The translations under genes and the position numbers were made by a program. DNA of 64,000 nucleotides from Propionibacterium cyclohexanicum (GTDB lineage: Bacteria > Actinomycetota > Actinomycetes > Propionibacteriales > Propionibacteriaceae). The notes beneath the pieces are model-generated. The model did no database searches and had not been told where the DNA came from. It saw only the letters and a list, made by a program, of their open reading frames with translations. The stretch is from assembly GCF_900111365.1 (NCBI RefSeq), contig NZ_FOGZ01000013.1, positions 1 through 64,000 of the forward strand. Reading direction: 5' to 3'. Positions 1 to 10,440 of the stretch are shown here, piece by piece. Position 1 is the stretch's first letter, and each line of letters starts with the position of its first letter.

Positions 1-2
1 CC

Positions 3-92
3 CTGGGCTTCCGCAACCTCACCAACTACATCGCCAGAAGCCTGCTCGAGACAGGCGGATTCAGACCCCAACTACACCCTCGATTGGGATGA
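3..92 (+). pseudogene. 3' tail of a transposase, probably ISL3 family
   Basis: The third frame is open from the window edge and ends at a TGA after 29 codons. It reads LGFRNLTNYIARSLL followed by ETGGFRP, which resembles the extreme C-terminus of actinobacterial ISL3-type transposases (a GFRN..NY..R.LL pattern). Only the tail is visible, so I cannot tell whether the gene is intact to the left or is a remnant. No terminal inverted repeat could be identified between the stop and the next gene at 236, so the element boundary is undefined. It could also be a chance open frame, but the match to the family ending is fairly specific. Confidence 0.45.
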
Positions 93-235
93 GCCGATTT
101 CCTTTGAATGCAGTTGTTGCCATGCCTCTTGGTCTACGGCCTGCAGCGCCCCAATGACAGCATTTCGGCCAGCGGCTTAGCCCGGAATATCCACAGGCAT
201 TCACCCCGCACGACGACACCCCGTAACCTCATGGC

Positions 236-1162
236 ATGAGTTATCCTCCGGCACCCTCGCGCAACCCAGCTGGCCTGCGCAACCCAGCTGGCTTGGCGAA
301 GGGCGCAGCCATTGCCTGCCTCGCGTACTTCGGCCTCATCCTGCTGGCGGTCGAGGCCCTCATCCTCTTCGGTGGCGCCATCATCACCAATCTGCTGCGC
401 CAGAGCGAGGAGTACATGAACTCCCCCGAGCTCTCGAGTACATCGGTGATCGCGGCGCTGGCCATCGTCGTGCTCGTCGTCTTCGCCTTCCCGATCGGCA
501 TCTCTGCGTGGATGCTCGCCGGAGCACTGAAGAAGAGCCCGGTCAATGTGCTGGTCCCGCTCATCATCTTCAGCGTCTTCACCGTCTTGTCGCTGCTCGG
601 ATCACTGGCCCGTAGCGCTGAGGGATCGGGGATCGGCGCTGGCCTGGCGGTCAACATCCCGTGGTACGTGATCCTCGTCGTTGGCTGGCTCGGATGGTCG
701 CGGCTGAACAAGGCCCGTCGGGCCTTCATTGCCGCTGCTGGCAGGCAGGGCGGCTACCAGGGCTATCCCGGCTTTTCCGGCTCCCAGGGCTATCCCGGCC
801 CAGATTCCGGGCTCACGGCGCAGGGCTATTCGCAGACCCCCGGGAGCCGATACCCCGCGCCGAGCTACCCGAGCTCGGATGCCGCGCAGCCTTCCCCGAA
901 CCCGTCCTATGCCCCAGAACCGCGCTACCAGGCTCCCGCCAATGACGCGGCGGCTCCCGGGCAGCCGGGCCAGCCCGAGCAGACCGAACCCACCCGGCGG
1001 CTCCCGCCGCCGCAGGCATGGCAGGCCCCGGAATCGTCGTGGCAGGCCCCGGAGTCGTCCTGGCAGGCCCCGGGCGCCGATGAGCCGACCATCGACCAGG
1101 GATCCCCATGGGCCCGTCCCGACGACCAGGACACGCCGGGCCCGGCCCACCGGGGCAACTAA
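236..1162 (+). CDS. Four-helix membrane protein with Pro/Gln/Tyr-rich repetitive tail
   Basis: Unrecognised 308-residue protein. Four hydrophobic segments lie at about residues 24-54, 70-98, 103-125 and 138-157. They are followed by a roughly 150-residue hydrophilic tail rich in Pro, Gly, Gln, Ser and Tyr. The tail carries GYxG-type repeats and a WQAPESS heptad repeated in tandem (21-base period starting at 1019). The N-terminus also has a tandem RNPAGL duplication (18-base period, about 256-292). The general layout, a small integral membrane module plus disordered tail, is common in actinobacterial envelope proteins of unknown function. An ATG at 231 is in another frame, so the ATG at 236 is used, although no strong ribosome-binding site precedes it. 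The gene faces the minus-strand ABC genes tail to tail, with a gap of about 29 bases. Confidence 0.7.
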   Translation: MSYPPAPSRNPAGLRNPAGLAKGAAIACLAYFGLILLAVEALILFGGAIITNLLRQSEEYMNSPELSSTSVIAALAIVVLVVFAFPIGISAWMLAGALKKSPVNVLVPLIIFSVFTVLSLLGSLARSAEGSGIGAGLAVNIPWYVILVVGWLGWSRLNKARRAFIAAAGRQGGYQGYPGFSGSQGYPGPDSGLTAQGYSQTPGSRYPAPSYPSSDAAQPSPNPSYAPEPRYQAPANDAAAPGQPGQPEQTEPTRRLPPPQAWQAPESSWQAPESSWQAPGADEPTIDQGSPWARPDDQDTPGPAHRGN

Positions 1163-1191
1163 CCGGCCACTGCGGCAGGTGGCAGGATCAC

Positions 1192-3144
1192 TCAGCTGCT
1201 GGTCCAGGCGCGCCACAGCCGTGCATACTCACCGTCGAGCGCCATGAGTTCGGAGTGCGAACCCAGTTCCACGATCTTCCCGTCGTTGACCACCGCGATA
1301 CGGTCGGCGTCGTGGGCGGTGTGCAGCCGGTGCGCAATGGCGACCACGGTGCGGTCCTCCAGAAGCACCGAGAGCGAGCCCTCCACATCGCGGGCGGTAT
1401 GCGGATCGATGAGGCTGGTGGCCTCGTCGAGAACCAGGGTGTGTGGATCGGCGATGACCAGCCTGGCCAGTGCGATCTGCTGAGCCTGAGCTGGGGTCAG
1501 CGACTGGCGCCCCGGTCCGACAACCGTCTGCAGACCCTGCGGGAAGGCGCTGACCCAGCCATCGGCATCCACCGTGCGCAGAGCCTGCCAGACCTGTTCG
1601 TCGGTGGCGGAGTCCTCGCGGGCCAGCACGATGTTGTCGCGGATCGTTCCCACGAAGACGTGATGCTCCTGGGTGACCAGGGCCACCTGGGTGCGCAGCA
1701 CGGGCAGTGGAAGGTGCATGACGTCAACGCCTCCCACCTCCACGACACCCCCGCGAGGACGGTTGATGCCGGCCAGCAGCCGTCCCAGCGTCGACTTGCC
1801 CGAGCCGGAGGGCCCGACGACCGCCAAGCGCTCGCCCGGCACCAGATCCAGGCTCACACCGTGCAGGACATCGCGTCCCTCGCGATAGGCGAAGGTGAGC
1901 TCCCGTGCACGCATGTGCGCGTCCGCCGGCTTCTCGTCGGTGCTCCTGCGATCGGGCTCAACCGAGGCGATACCAAGCAGCCGCGTGGTGCCGGCGATCC
2001 CCACCTGCAACTCGTTGAGAGTGGCGATGAACCTGTTGAGCGGCGACACCATCTGCTGCAGATAGAGCGTGGCGGCGGTGATCTGGCCCAGGCTCACCCA
2101 ACCACCCGACAGACCCACGGCGCCGAGCACGATGACCAGCACCAGGGGCAGCTGGTAGGACAGATCGGTCGGCACGAACATGAGATTTCGCAGACTCATC
2201 GTGTAGCGCTCGCGCTGCCCGGCCACGGCCAGGTCGTCGTCGGTCAGCGCGACGCGCTGGCCCTGCAGACCCAGCGCCTCCACCGTGCGAGCGCCCTCCA
2301 CGGTCTCGGTCAGCGAGGTGTTCACCGCAGCGTAGGAATTGCCCTCGGCGATGTAGCCCTTGGGGGCGTCGCGCAGATAGCGGCGCAGCGTCCACCCCAT
2401 GAGGGCGAAGGTGCCCACGAGCGGCAAGGTCAGCACCCAGGAATTCAGCACCATGCCGACCACGCTGAGCGAAACGGTGACCGCGGCGATGACGAAATTG
2501 GGCAGCGCCCACCGCACCGAGGAGGCCATCATCGAGACATCGCGGGTGACCCGGGTCACGAGATCGCCGGTGGATGCCGACTCGACCCGCCCCAGGGGCA
2601 ATCGGAGGATCGTTCGGATGACGAACTCGCGCGCCTCGGCGAGCATCGACTGCCCGAAGACCGCCGAGGTGGCTCGCGCCCCGAGGTTGAGCACGGCCTG
2701 CATCACTACGACGCCCAACACGCCCAGCGCCGCACTGTCGACGACCCGGCCCACGCCCGGGCCACCGCCCTGCACCTCGTCGACCAGCCGACCCAGCAGG
2801 CGCGGAACGAACAGACCAGCGACGGCCGCCCCGATATTGGCAACGAGCAGAGTCGCAGCCAGCACGCGCCGCTGTGAGACGAGATGGCCGATGAACCTCA
2901 AGACCGCGCCATCGGAGGCCACCGGCAGTCCTCTGTCCGGGTTCCGGCTGCTCTCGTAGATCTGCTCGGCCGTCCGGCGGCGCACCCGGTGGCGGGCGCG
3001 CATCTCGGCCGCGCGGCGCCTGGGATCGCCACGGTGCGTGGCGATCAGTTCGGCGGGGACCCCGGAGACCGCCTTCCTGGTTGGCGACCAGGACGCGGCC
3101 GCCCGCATCCGGACCTCCTCCTCGGCGGCACTCAGTTCACTCAC
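1192..3144 (-). CDS. ABC exporter half-transporter with functional-looking nucleotide site
   Basis: A 650-residue permease-ATPase fusion, the second gene of a two-gene ABC exporter operon. An exporter-type membrane domain (about residues 90-400) precedes the nucleotide-binding domain. Walker A (GPSGSGKST, about 448), Walker B with catalytic Glu (TLVLDEATS, about 575) and the H-loop His (AIAHRL, about 604) are all intact. The ABC signature, however, reads SLTPAQAQQ instead of LSGGQ (about 550). This is exactly complementary to the upstream partner, which keeps the signature but has lost Walker A. The start is a GTG at 3144 that overlaps the partner's stop as GTGA, with GGAGGG just upstream. 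A longer frame extends to 3270 but lies inside the partner gene. The substrate is unknown; lipids, peptides and drugs are all possible for this family. Confidence 0.85.
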   Translation of the reverse strand: MSELSAAEEEVRMRAAASWSPTRKAVSGVPAELIATHRGDPRRRAAEMRARHRVRRRTAEQIYESSRNPDRGLPVASDGAVLRFIGHLVSQRRVLAATLLVANIGAAVAGLFVPRLLGRLVDEVQGGGPGVGRVVDSAALGVLGVVVMQAVLNLGARATSAVFGQSMLAEAREFVIRTILRLPLGRVESASTGDLVTRVTRDVSMMASSVRWALPNFVIAAVTVSLSVVGMVLNSWVLTLPLVGTFALMGWTLRRYLRDAPKGYIAEGNSYAAVNTSLTETVEGARTVEALGLQGQRVALTDDDLAVAGQRERYTMSLRNLMFVPTDLSYQLPLVLVIVLGAVGLSGGWVSLGQITAATLYLQQMVSPLNRFIATLNELQVGIAGTTRLLGIASVEPDRRSTDEKPADAHMRARELTFAYREGRDVLHGVSLDLVPGERLAVVGPSGSGKSTLGRLLAGINRPRGGVVEVGGVDVMHLPLPVLRTQVALVTQEHHVFVGTIRDNIVLAREDSATDEQVWQALRTVDADGWVSAFPQGLQTVVGPGRQSLTPAQAQQIALARLVIADPHTLVLDEATSLIDPHTARDVEGSLSVLLEDRTVVAIAHRLHTAHDADRIAVVNDGKIVELGSHSELMALDGEYARLWRAWTSS

Positions 3145-5036
3145 GATCCCTCCCCTCTCACGACGACAGCCCGGTACCCCGGCTCCCGCTCCATCAGCTC
3201 CCGGTGCGTGCCAGCGGCGCCGACCCGGCCGTCGTGCAGCCACACCACCCGGTCGGCGAACCTCAGCCACAGCGGCGAGACGGTTGTGAGGACCGTCGTG
3301 CGCCCCTTGCGGTACTCGCTGAGGCGCTCGGCGATGCGGGCCTCAGTATGGGCATCGACGGCACTGGTGGGTTCCACGAGCACGAGCACCGCCGGGTCGG
3401 CTAGCAGCGCCCGGGCCAGGACGAGCCTTTGGCGCTGGCCTCCTGAGACTCCCGAGCCCCGCTCGTCGATCCGGCTGGCCCAGCCCTGCGGCAGGGCGTC
3501 GAGGATGTCATATCCGCTCACCGCCCACAGGGCACGCTCCACCTGCTCACGGGTGGCCAGGGCGTGCGGGTCGAGGACACCTTGCAGGGGCCCGCTGAAG
3601 ACCTGTGCCGCCGCATCGCTCACGAGGACCTCGCGACGCAGCACGTGCAGCGGGATTCGCGACAGGTCAATGCCGCCGAGGCTCACCCCCCAGCGTTCCT
3701 CGGCGACCTGCTCGTCGCGACGCGAGATCGCCGCCCGTTCGGCGGCGCGACGCTCCCGCGCTCGGGCGATCTGTTGGCGACCGTCCAGGTCGTTGTCCTC
3801 CTCGAGCCCATGCACCGGCGCCGTGTCGGCCGGCAGATAGCGCCCGAGCCGGTCGGCGAGTGCAGCCGACTCGTCGGGGTGCTCGCACACGATGACCGTG
3901 AGTTCCCCGGCGCGCGCTTCGAACCCGCTGCGCTCGTCGACGATGTCAGCGCGCGCGGCGTCGACCTCCATCGGATCGGCCGGTTCCCGCCAGGGTGGCG
4001 TCTGGCGCAGCAGCCCGATCGTCTTGCGGGCGGCCACGAGCGCCTGGACGGACTTGAGGGCCAGCTCGAAGACGGTCTGCATGGGCTGCACGAGGAAGGT
4101 GGCGTAGCCGAAGAAGCTGATGAGCGCACCCGGGCTCAGCCGGCCGTCGATCATCTGATGGGCACCGAGCCAGGTAAGCAATACGAGCAGACCGCCCGAC
4201 ATGAGCACGCTCACCGAGTCGATCGCGGCGAACCAGACACCCGCCTGCACACCCGCGGCGCGCACCCGCTGGGACTGCCTGGCGTAGTTCTCGCCGAAGG
4301 TGCGCTCACCGCCGATGCCGCGCAGCACCCGAAGCCCCGCCACGATGTCGGTGGCCTGCCCGGTGAGGATCGAGCTGCGTTCGCGCTCCACTCGCTGGGC
4401 ACGCTGCTGGGGTGCCAGCAACGGCGAGGCCAGCGCCACCATCGCCGGGGCGGCGACCAGCACGACCACACCGAGTTGGGGCGAGACGCTCAGCACCATG
4501 AGGGCGACGACGACGAACGAGACGAGCGCGGCGATCGCCCGGCCGACACACTCCGCGAACATACCGAAGGTGTCGGTGTCCGAGGTGGCGATGGCGAGCA
4601 TCTCACCGGTGGGGATGCGCCGCGTGATGACGTGCCCCATCTGGGCCACCTTGCGAGCCACCAGACCGGTGGTCCGGTACATCACCGACAGCCACTGCGC
4701 CACGCCGGATGTCTGAGCGGCCCGGTTGCACAGCACCCCGACGACGATGAGCCCCGTGAGCCCGGCGGCCCAGCCGAGAGCGGCGCCGAGATCGTGGGCG
4801 AGGATGCCCTCGTCCACGGCCTTGCCGAGGAACCACGGGCTCAATGCGCCAGGCAACAGCCCGAGCAGTCCCAGGCCGGCGCTCAGCGATACCAGGCCGC
4901 GCTCCGCCCACAGCGACCAACACAAGAAGCGCAGCCCGCTCGAGGTGACCGGCTCATCACGAGCGGGTCCGGTGTCGGCGTCACGGGGGCGCTCCGCATG
5001 GGTATAGGCGCGCACGGGGGGTGGGAAAGTCTGCAT
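3141..5036 (-). CDS. ABC exporter half-transporter with degenerate nucleotide-binding site
   Basis: A 631-residue permease-ATPase fusion and the first gene of the exporter pair. The membrane domain spans about residues 35-340. In the nucleotide-binding domain the place of Walker A (about residue 382) reads IVCEHPDESAAL, with no P-loop Gly/Lys. The segment that follows carries an Arg/Glu-rich insertion of about 35 residues. The signature VSGGQRQRL (about 530) is intact, but Walker B has Val in place of Asp (LVLVEPTS, about 552), and the H-loop His is replaced by Ser (TTVSPLW, about 585). This subunit should therefore supply only the signature half of the single catalytic site. Heterodimeric exporters with one degenerate site are well known, but complete loss of Walker A is extreme. 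The ATG at 5036 has no clear ribosome-binding site. Confidence 0.85.
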   Translation of the reverse strand: MQTFPPPVRAYTHAERPRDADTGPARDEPVTSSGLRFLCWSLWAERGLVSLSAGLGLLGLLPGALSPWFLGKAVDEGILAHDLGAALGWAAGLTGLIVVGVLCNRAAQTSGVAQWLSVMYRTTGLVARKVAQMGHVITRRIPTGEMLAIATSDTDTFGMFAECVGRAIAALVSFVVVALMVLSVSPQLGVVVLVAAPAMVALASPLLAPQQRAQRVERERSSILTGQATDIVAGLRVLRGIGGERTFGENYARQSQRVRAAGVQAGVWFAAIDSVSVLMSGGLLVLLTWLGAHQMIDGRLSPGALISFFGYATFLVQPMQTVFELALKSVQALVAARKTIGLLRQTPPWREPADPMEVDAARADIVDERSGFEARAGELTVIVCEHPDESAALADRLGRYLPADTAPVHGLEEDNDLDGRQQIARARERRAAERAAISRRDEQVAEERWGVSLGGIDLSRIPLHVLRREVLVSDAAAQVFSGPLQGVLDPHALATREQVERALWAVSGYDILDALPQGWASRIDERGSGVSGGQRQRLVLARALLADPAVLVLVEPTSAVDAHTEARIAERLSEYRKGRTTVLTTVSPLWLRFADRVVWLHDGRVGAAGTHRELMEREPGYRAVVVRGEGS

Positions 5037-5179
5037 GGCCCGACAACTCTACGGCCTACCCCCACCCTCGCGCCGTGCACCCGCAGGCGAGCCTCCTCGC
5101 ACCGCTGGTCGGCACCGGGCGGGTGCCGCATGAAGTTCACTCTTGGCCATGACGTCATCTGCATGTCACCCGCAGCTGG

Positions 5180-5191
5180 CAAGCTGGGCTC
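5180..5191 (+). promoter_or_regulatory. Candidate -10 element for leaderless HAD phosphatase transcript
   Basis: CAAGCT at 5180-5185 is followed by exactly 6 bases and then the ATG at 5192. No purine-rich ribosome-binding site is present. The same arrangement recurs at many starts in this window. Confidence 0.35.
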
Positions 5192-6013
5192 ATGACATGG
5201 CTTCCGCAGATGGTCGCGCTCGACATCGATGGAACCCTGGTGGACCACTCCGGCGTCCTGCCGGCCCGGGTGGGCGACGCCGTCGCGCAGGCCGTTGGCG
5301 CAGGTGCCGTGGTGGTGCTCGCCACCGGACGGGCCTTCCTCGACGCCAAGCCGGTCATCGACCACCTGGCGCTGCCGCCGGGGCCCCACCTGGCCTCCAA
5401 TGGCGCCGTCGTCGTCGAGCACCCACCCACCACGATCACCCATGTGACCACCTTCGATCCCACCGATGTGATCCACCGCGTGCACGAGCTGGCACCCGCC
5501 GCCTGCATCGCTGTCGAGGACGTCGGGCGCGGTTTCCGCCTGAACAAGCTGTTTCCCCGCGACGAGCTGCACGGCCGGATGCGCATCGAGTCCATCGAGC
5601 GGCTCTGCGCCAAGCCTGCCACCCGGGTGATCGTGCGCGACCCCGACAGCCAGGAGCAGGACTTCTTGCGGCTGGCGGACCAGCTGGGCATGCACGGCGT
5701 GAGCTACTCCGTGGGATGGTCCGCCTGGCTGGACATCGCCCCCGAGGGGGTCAACAAGGCCACCGGACTGGCTCGCGTCAGTGCCGCTGCGGGGATCGAC
5801 CCCGCCGACGTGCTCGCCATCGGCGATGGCCGCAATGACCTGGAGATGTTGCGCTGGGCCGGCCGGGGCGTGGCGATGGGCGACGCGAGCTGGGAGGTGC
5901 GCGAGGCCGCCGACGACGTCACCGCGAACTTCGACGACGATGGCACCGCCCTCGAGCTGGAGCGCTGGTTCTCCTTCGGCAGCCGCGGCGTCAGCCGGCT
6001 GCGCAGCGCCTGA
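5192..6013 (+). CDS. HAD-superfamily (Cof-type) phosphatase
   Basis: A 273-residue haloacid dehalogenase-fold hydrolase of the Cof/YidA type, expected to dephosphorylate sugar phosphates or related cytosolic metabolites. Motif I is ALDIDGTL near the N-terminus (Asp nucleophile and acid/base Asp). Motif II is VLATGR, motif III is the Lys of GVNKATGL, and motif IV is IGDGRNDLEML. The middle region (about residues 80-190) is the C2-type cap that sets specificity, which cannot be read by eye. The length is normal for the family. It is monocistronic between the divergent ABC operon and the PTS gene. The start has a -10-like hexamer 6 bases upstream rather than a ribosome-binding site, suggesting a leaderless message. 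Confidence 0.88.
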   Translation: MTWLPQMVALDIDGTLVDHSGVLPARVGDAVAQAVGAGAVVVLATGRAFLDAKPVIDHLALPPGPHLASNGAVVVEHPPTTITHVTTFDPTDVIHRVHELAPAACIAVEDVGRGFRLNKLFPRDELHGRMRIESIERLCAKPATRVIVRDPDSQEQDFLRLADQLGMHGVSYSVGWSAWLDIAPEGVNKATGLARVSAAAGIDPADVLAIGDGRNDLEMLRWAGRGVAMGDASWEVREAADDVTANFDDDGTALELERWFSFGSRGVSRLRSA

Positions 6014-6095
6014 GCTGCTCCGCCCAGGGGGGCATTCCCCCCGGATTCGCCCCGGATTCTGCTATTTGCTGCCTCGCTACCTAGCATGGCTGTGA

Positions 6096-8219
<2,124 letters not shown>

Positions 8220-8236
8220 CGCACCGTCCACCTGAC

Positions 8237-8280
8237 GCGCCGGCCACGCCGGTCATTGACATGACCGGCGTGGCCGGCGC
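8237..8280. terminator. Perfect 20-bp hairpin, bidirectional terminator
   Basis: Bases 8237-8256 and 8261-8280 are exact reverse complements around the 4-base loop TGAC. The hairpin lies between the converging ends of the PTS gene (stop at 8219) and the GPP34 gene (stop at 8288). No T-run follows on either side, so it may act as a stem-dependent terminator or a 3'-end stabiliser for both messages. Confidence 0.75.
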
Positions 8281-8287
8281 GGCCTGG

Positions 8288-8965
8288 TCAGTAGCTCACC
8301 CCGATGGTGGAGGTCTGCGCCATATATGCGGCCTGCTGGGCGAATGCTCGCCGGAGCCCCTCGCCTGGCCAGCGGCCCTCGGCGATCTCGTGGCCGCGGC
8401 GCAGCTGGTCACGGGTGAGGCCCGGGAAGGCCTGCGACAGAGCATGCCCGGCGTCGAGCAGGGCGATGAGCACCCCGGTGTCCTCGTCCGGTTCGGCGCC
8501 GTTGAACACACTCATGAGGCGACCGCGCAGCTCCACCTCGGGTACCCCATCGGCCTGCGGGTAGCGGGTCCGCGGGATGATGCCGAGCAGCCGGTCACGA
8601 CGGGTCGTCAGCACGCCCGAGCCAACCAGGCGCTCCACGACGTGCTCACGCAGCGACCGAGCGGTGTGCGGCTGCTTTCCGAACGGACTGGCCAGGGCCG
8701 CAATTGCCTGGTCGCAGGTCTTGCCCAGACAGCGGTGGACGATCTCCTCGTGCAGCTCATCTCGCGCTGCCCTGTGCCCGGCGCACAGGAAGGGCAGGCC
8801 CTCCCGACTGCTGTCGAACGCGAGCACGTCATCGCGCACGAGACAGGCCAGTTCCGCGGCGGCCACCGTGAAATCGACCGTCGTGAGATCCTGACGAAAT
8901 CCCCCCTTGTCGTCGTCGAGCACGAGCAATACGTACTCGGCGGCGAGATCCACTGAATTCGACAT
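8288..8965 (-). CDS. GPP34 (GOLPH3/Vps74-like) family protein
   Basis: A 225-residue cytosolic protein of the GPP34 family. The eukaryotic members, GOLPH3 and Vps74, bind phosphoinositides at the Golgi. The family is frequent in actinobacteria, where its role is not established. Visible family features are the N-terminal AAEYVLLVLDDDKGGF, a helical core with LACLVRDDVL, and VPEVELRGRLMSVF in the second half. There are no membrane segments or signal peptide. The ATG at 8965 was chosen because GGGG lies at ribosome-binding distance; an in-frame ATG at 8983 lacks one. It stands alone between serS, on the same strand about 120 bases upstream, and the converging PTS gene. Confidence 0.75.
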   Translation of the reverse strand: MSNSVDLAAEYVLLVLDDDKGGFRQDLTTVDFTVAAAELACLVRDDVLAFDSSREGLPFLCAGHRAARDELHEEIVHRCLGKTCDQAIAALASPFGKQPHTARSLREHVVERLVGSGVLTTRRDRLLGIIPRTRYPQADGVPEVELRGRLMSVFNGAEPDEDTGVLIALLDAGHALSQAFPGLTRDQLRRGHEIAEGRWPGEGLRRAFAQQAAYMAQTSTIGVSY

Positions 8966-9087
8966 GTCAACCCCTTTGTCCATGTCCGTGATGTCACTTC
9001 AAGTATGGCTCGCCTCAGCCAACGACATCGGGCATTCGACAGGGGGTTGACGAGGGACGTTCGTCACTTGTCGAGGCGGCGCAGCAC

Positions 9088-10368
9088 TCAGCGGGTGGTG
9101 CGCGGATGGAATACCTCGACGCCGCCGATGTAGGGCCGCAACACCTCGGGCACCACGACGGAGCCGTCCGCCTGCTGATAGTTCTCCAGGATCATGACGA
9201 TCATCCGCGTCATGGCGCACAGGGTGCCGTTGAGAGTGGCCAGCGGACGCACCTGCTTGCCCTCGCGCACCCGGATATTGAGCCGGCGGGCCTGGAACTG
9301 CGTGCAGTTCGAGGTGGAGGTGATCTCTCGATATCTGCCCTGCGAGGGAACCCAGCCGTAGCAGTCGTACTTGCGCGCCGCGGACAGCCCCAGATCGCCC
9401 GATGCCACATCGAGCACCTCGAAGGGAATACCGAGAGCCGAGATGAACTCCTTCTCGTGGGCCAGCAGCCTCTGGTGCTCGGCAACGGCGTCCTCCGGGC
9501 GGCAGTAGACGAACATCTCGAACTTGTCGAACCAGTGCACCCGGAAGATCCCGCGGGTGTCCTTGCCGTAGCTGCCCGCCTCCCGGCGATAGGCGGGGCT
9601 GAACCCGGTGTAGCGCAGCGGAAGCTCGCTCGCCTCGAGGATCTCGTCGCTGTGATAGGCCGCCAGCGGCACCTCAGCCGTCCCGACGAGGTACTGGTCA
9701 TCGCGCTCGAGGTAGTACACGTCGTCGGCCGCCTGGCCGAGGAAGCCCGTGCCCTCCATCGCCGAGGGGTTGACCAACGCCGGGGGGATCATCGGCTCCA
9801 GACCCCACTCCAGCGCCTTGTGAAGGGCGAACTGGGTGAGCGCGAACTCCAGCAGGGCACCAGGGCCCTTGAGGAAGTAGAAGCGGCTTCCCGAGACCTT
9901 TGCGCCGCGCTCCATGTCGATGGCGCCCAGCGCCTCTCCGAGTTCGAGGTGGTCCTTGACGGCGATCCCCTCCGCCGCGAAATCCCGGGGCGTACCCACC
10001 GTTTCGATCACATAGAGATCGTCCTCGCCGCCGGCCGGGACGTCCTCGAAGACGATATTGCCGAGCTTCTTGACGACCGCCGTATAGGCCTCGTCGGCCT
10101 CGTCGGCCCGGGCCTGCAGTTCCTTGACCTCGGCGGCGAGCTGCTTGGTGCGTGCCAACAGTTCGGTCCGCTCGTCCCCGGATGCCTTCGAGATCCGGGC
10201 GCCGAGCGACTTCTGCTCGGCGCGGGCCGTCTCGAAGGCACTGATGGCCGATCGGCGCGCCTCGTCGGCAGCCAGTGCCTCGTCGACAACCTCAACGGAC
10301 TCACCGCGAGCCTGCTGGGAGCGCCTGACACGGTCGGGATCGGTACGCAACAGCTTGGGGTCGATCAT
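9088..10368 (-). CDS. serS: Seryl-tRNA synthetase
   Basis: A 426-residue class II aminoacyl-tRNA synthetase that charges tRNA-Ser (and tRNA-Sec where present). The N-terminal [18 protein letters not shown] leads into the long antiparallel coiled coil (about residues 25-105) that contacts the tRNA long variable arm. Motif 2 ([14 protein letters not shown]) and motif 3 near the C-terminus ([18 protein letters not shown]) are intact, and the length is standard. The frame stays open far upstream of 10368, but that part is antisense to the next genes and is not SerRS sequence. The ATG at 10368 is preceded by TAACCT and 7 bases with no ribosome-binding site, suggesting a leaderless message that diverges from the neighbouring kinase gene. 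Confidence 0.97.
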   Translation of the reverse strand: MIDPKLLRTDPDRVRRSQQARGESVEVVDEALAADEARRSAISAFETARAEQKSLGARISKASGDERTELLARTKQLAAEVKELQARADEADEAYTAVVKKLGNIVFEDVPAGGEDDLYVIETVGTPRDFAAEGIAVKDHLELGEALGAIDMERGAKVSGSRFYFLKGPGALLEFALTQFALHKALEWGLEPMIPPALVNPSAMEGTGFLGQAADDVYYLERDDQYLVGTAEVPLAAYHSDEILEASELPLRYTGFSPAYRREAGSYGKDTRGIFRVHWFDKFEMFVYCRPEDAVAEHQRLLAHEKEFISALGIPFEVLDVASGDLGLSAARKYDCYGWVPSQGRYREITSTSNCTQFQARRLNIRVREGKQVRPLATLNGTLCAMTRMIVMILENYQQADGSVVVPEVLRPYIGGVEVFHPRTTR

Positions 10369-10381
10369 GGGCCCTAGGTTA
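10369..10381 (-). promoter_or_regulatory. Candidate -10 element of leaderless serS
   Basis: On the minus strand TAACCT (10381-10376) is followed by 7 bases and the serS ATG. The same TAACCT-N7-ATG arrangement occurs before the TetR gene at 29187. Confidence 0.45.
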
Positions 10382-10427
10382 CCGTTGGGCGCGCCGCGGA
10401 TTCGCGCCCCTTGTCCCGGCCTGCTGC

Positions 10428-10440
10428 GACAATGGCCACC
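10428..10440 (+). promoter_or_regulatory. Candidate -10 element of the PAP2/DAGK gene
   Basis: GACAAT at 10428-10433 lies 7 bases before the ATG at 10441, back to back with the serS element about 50 bases away. It partly overlaps an alternative in-frame ATG at 10432. Confidence 0.35.
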
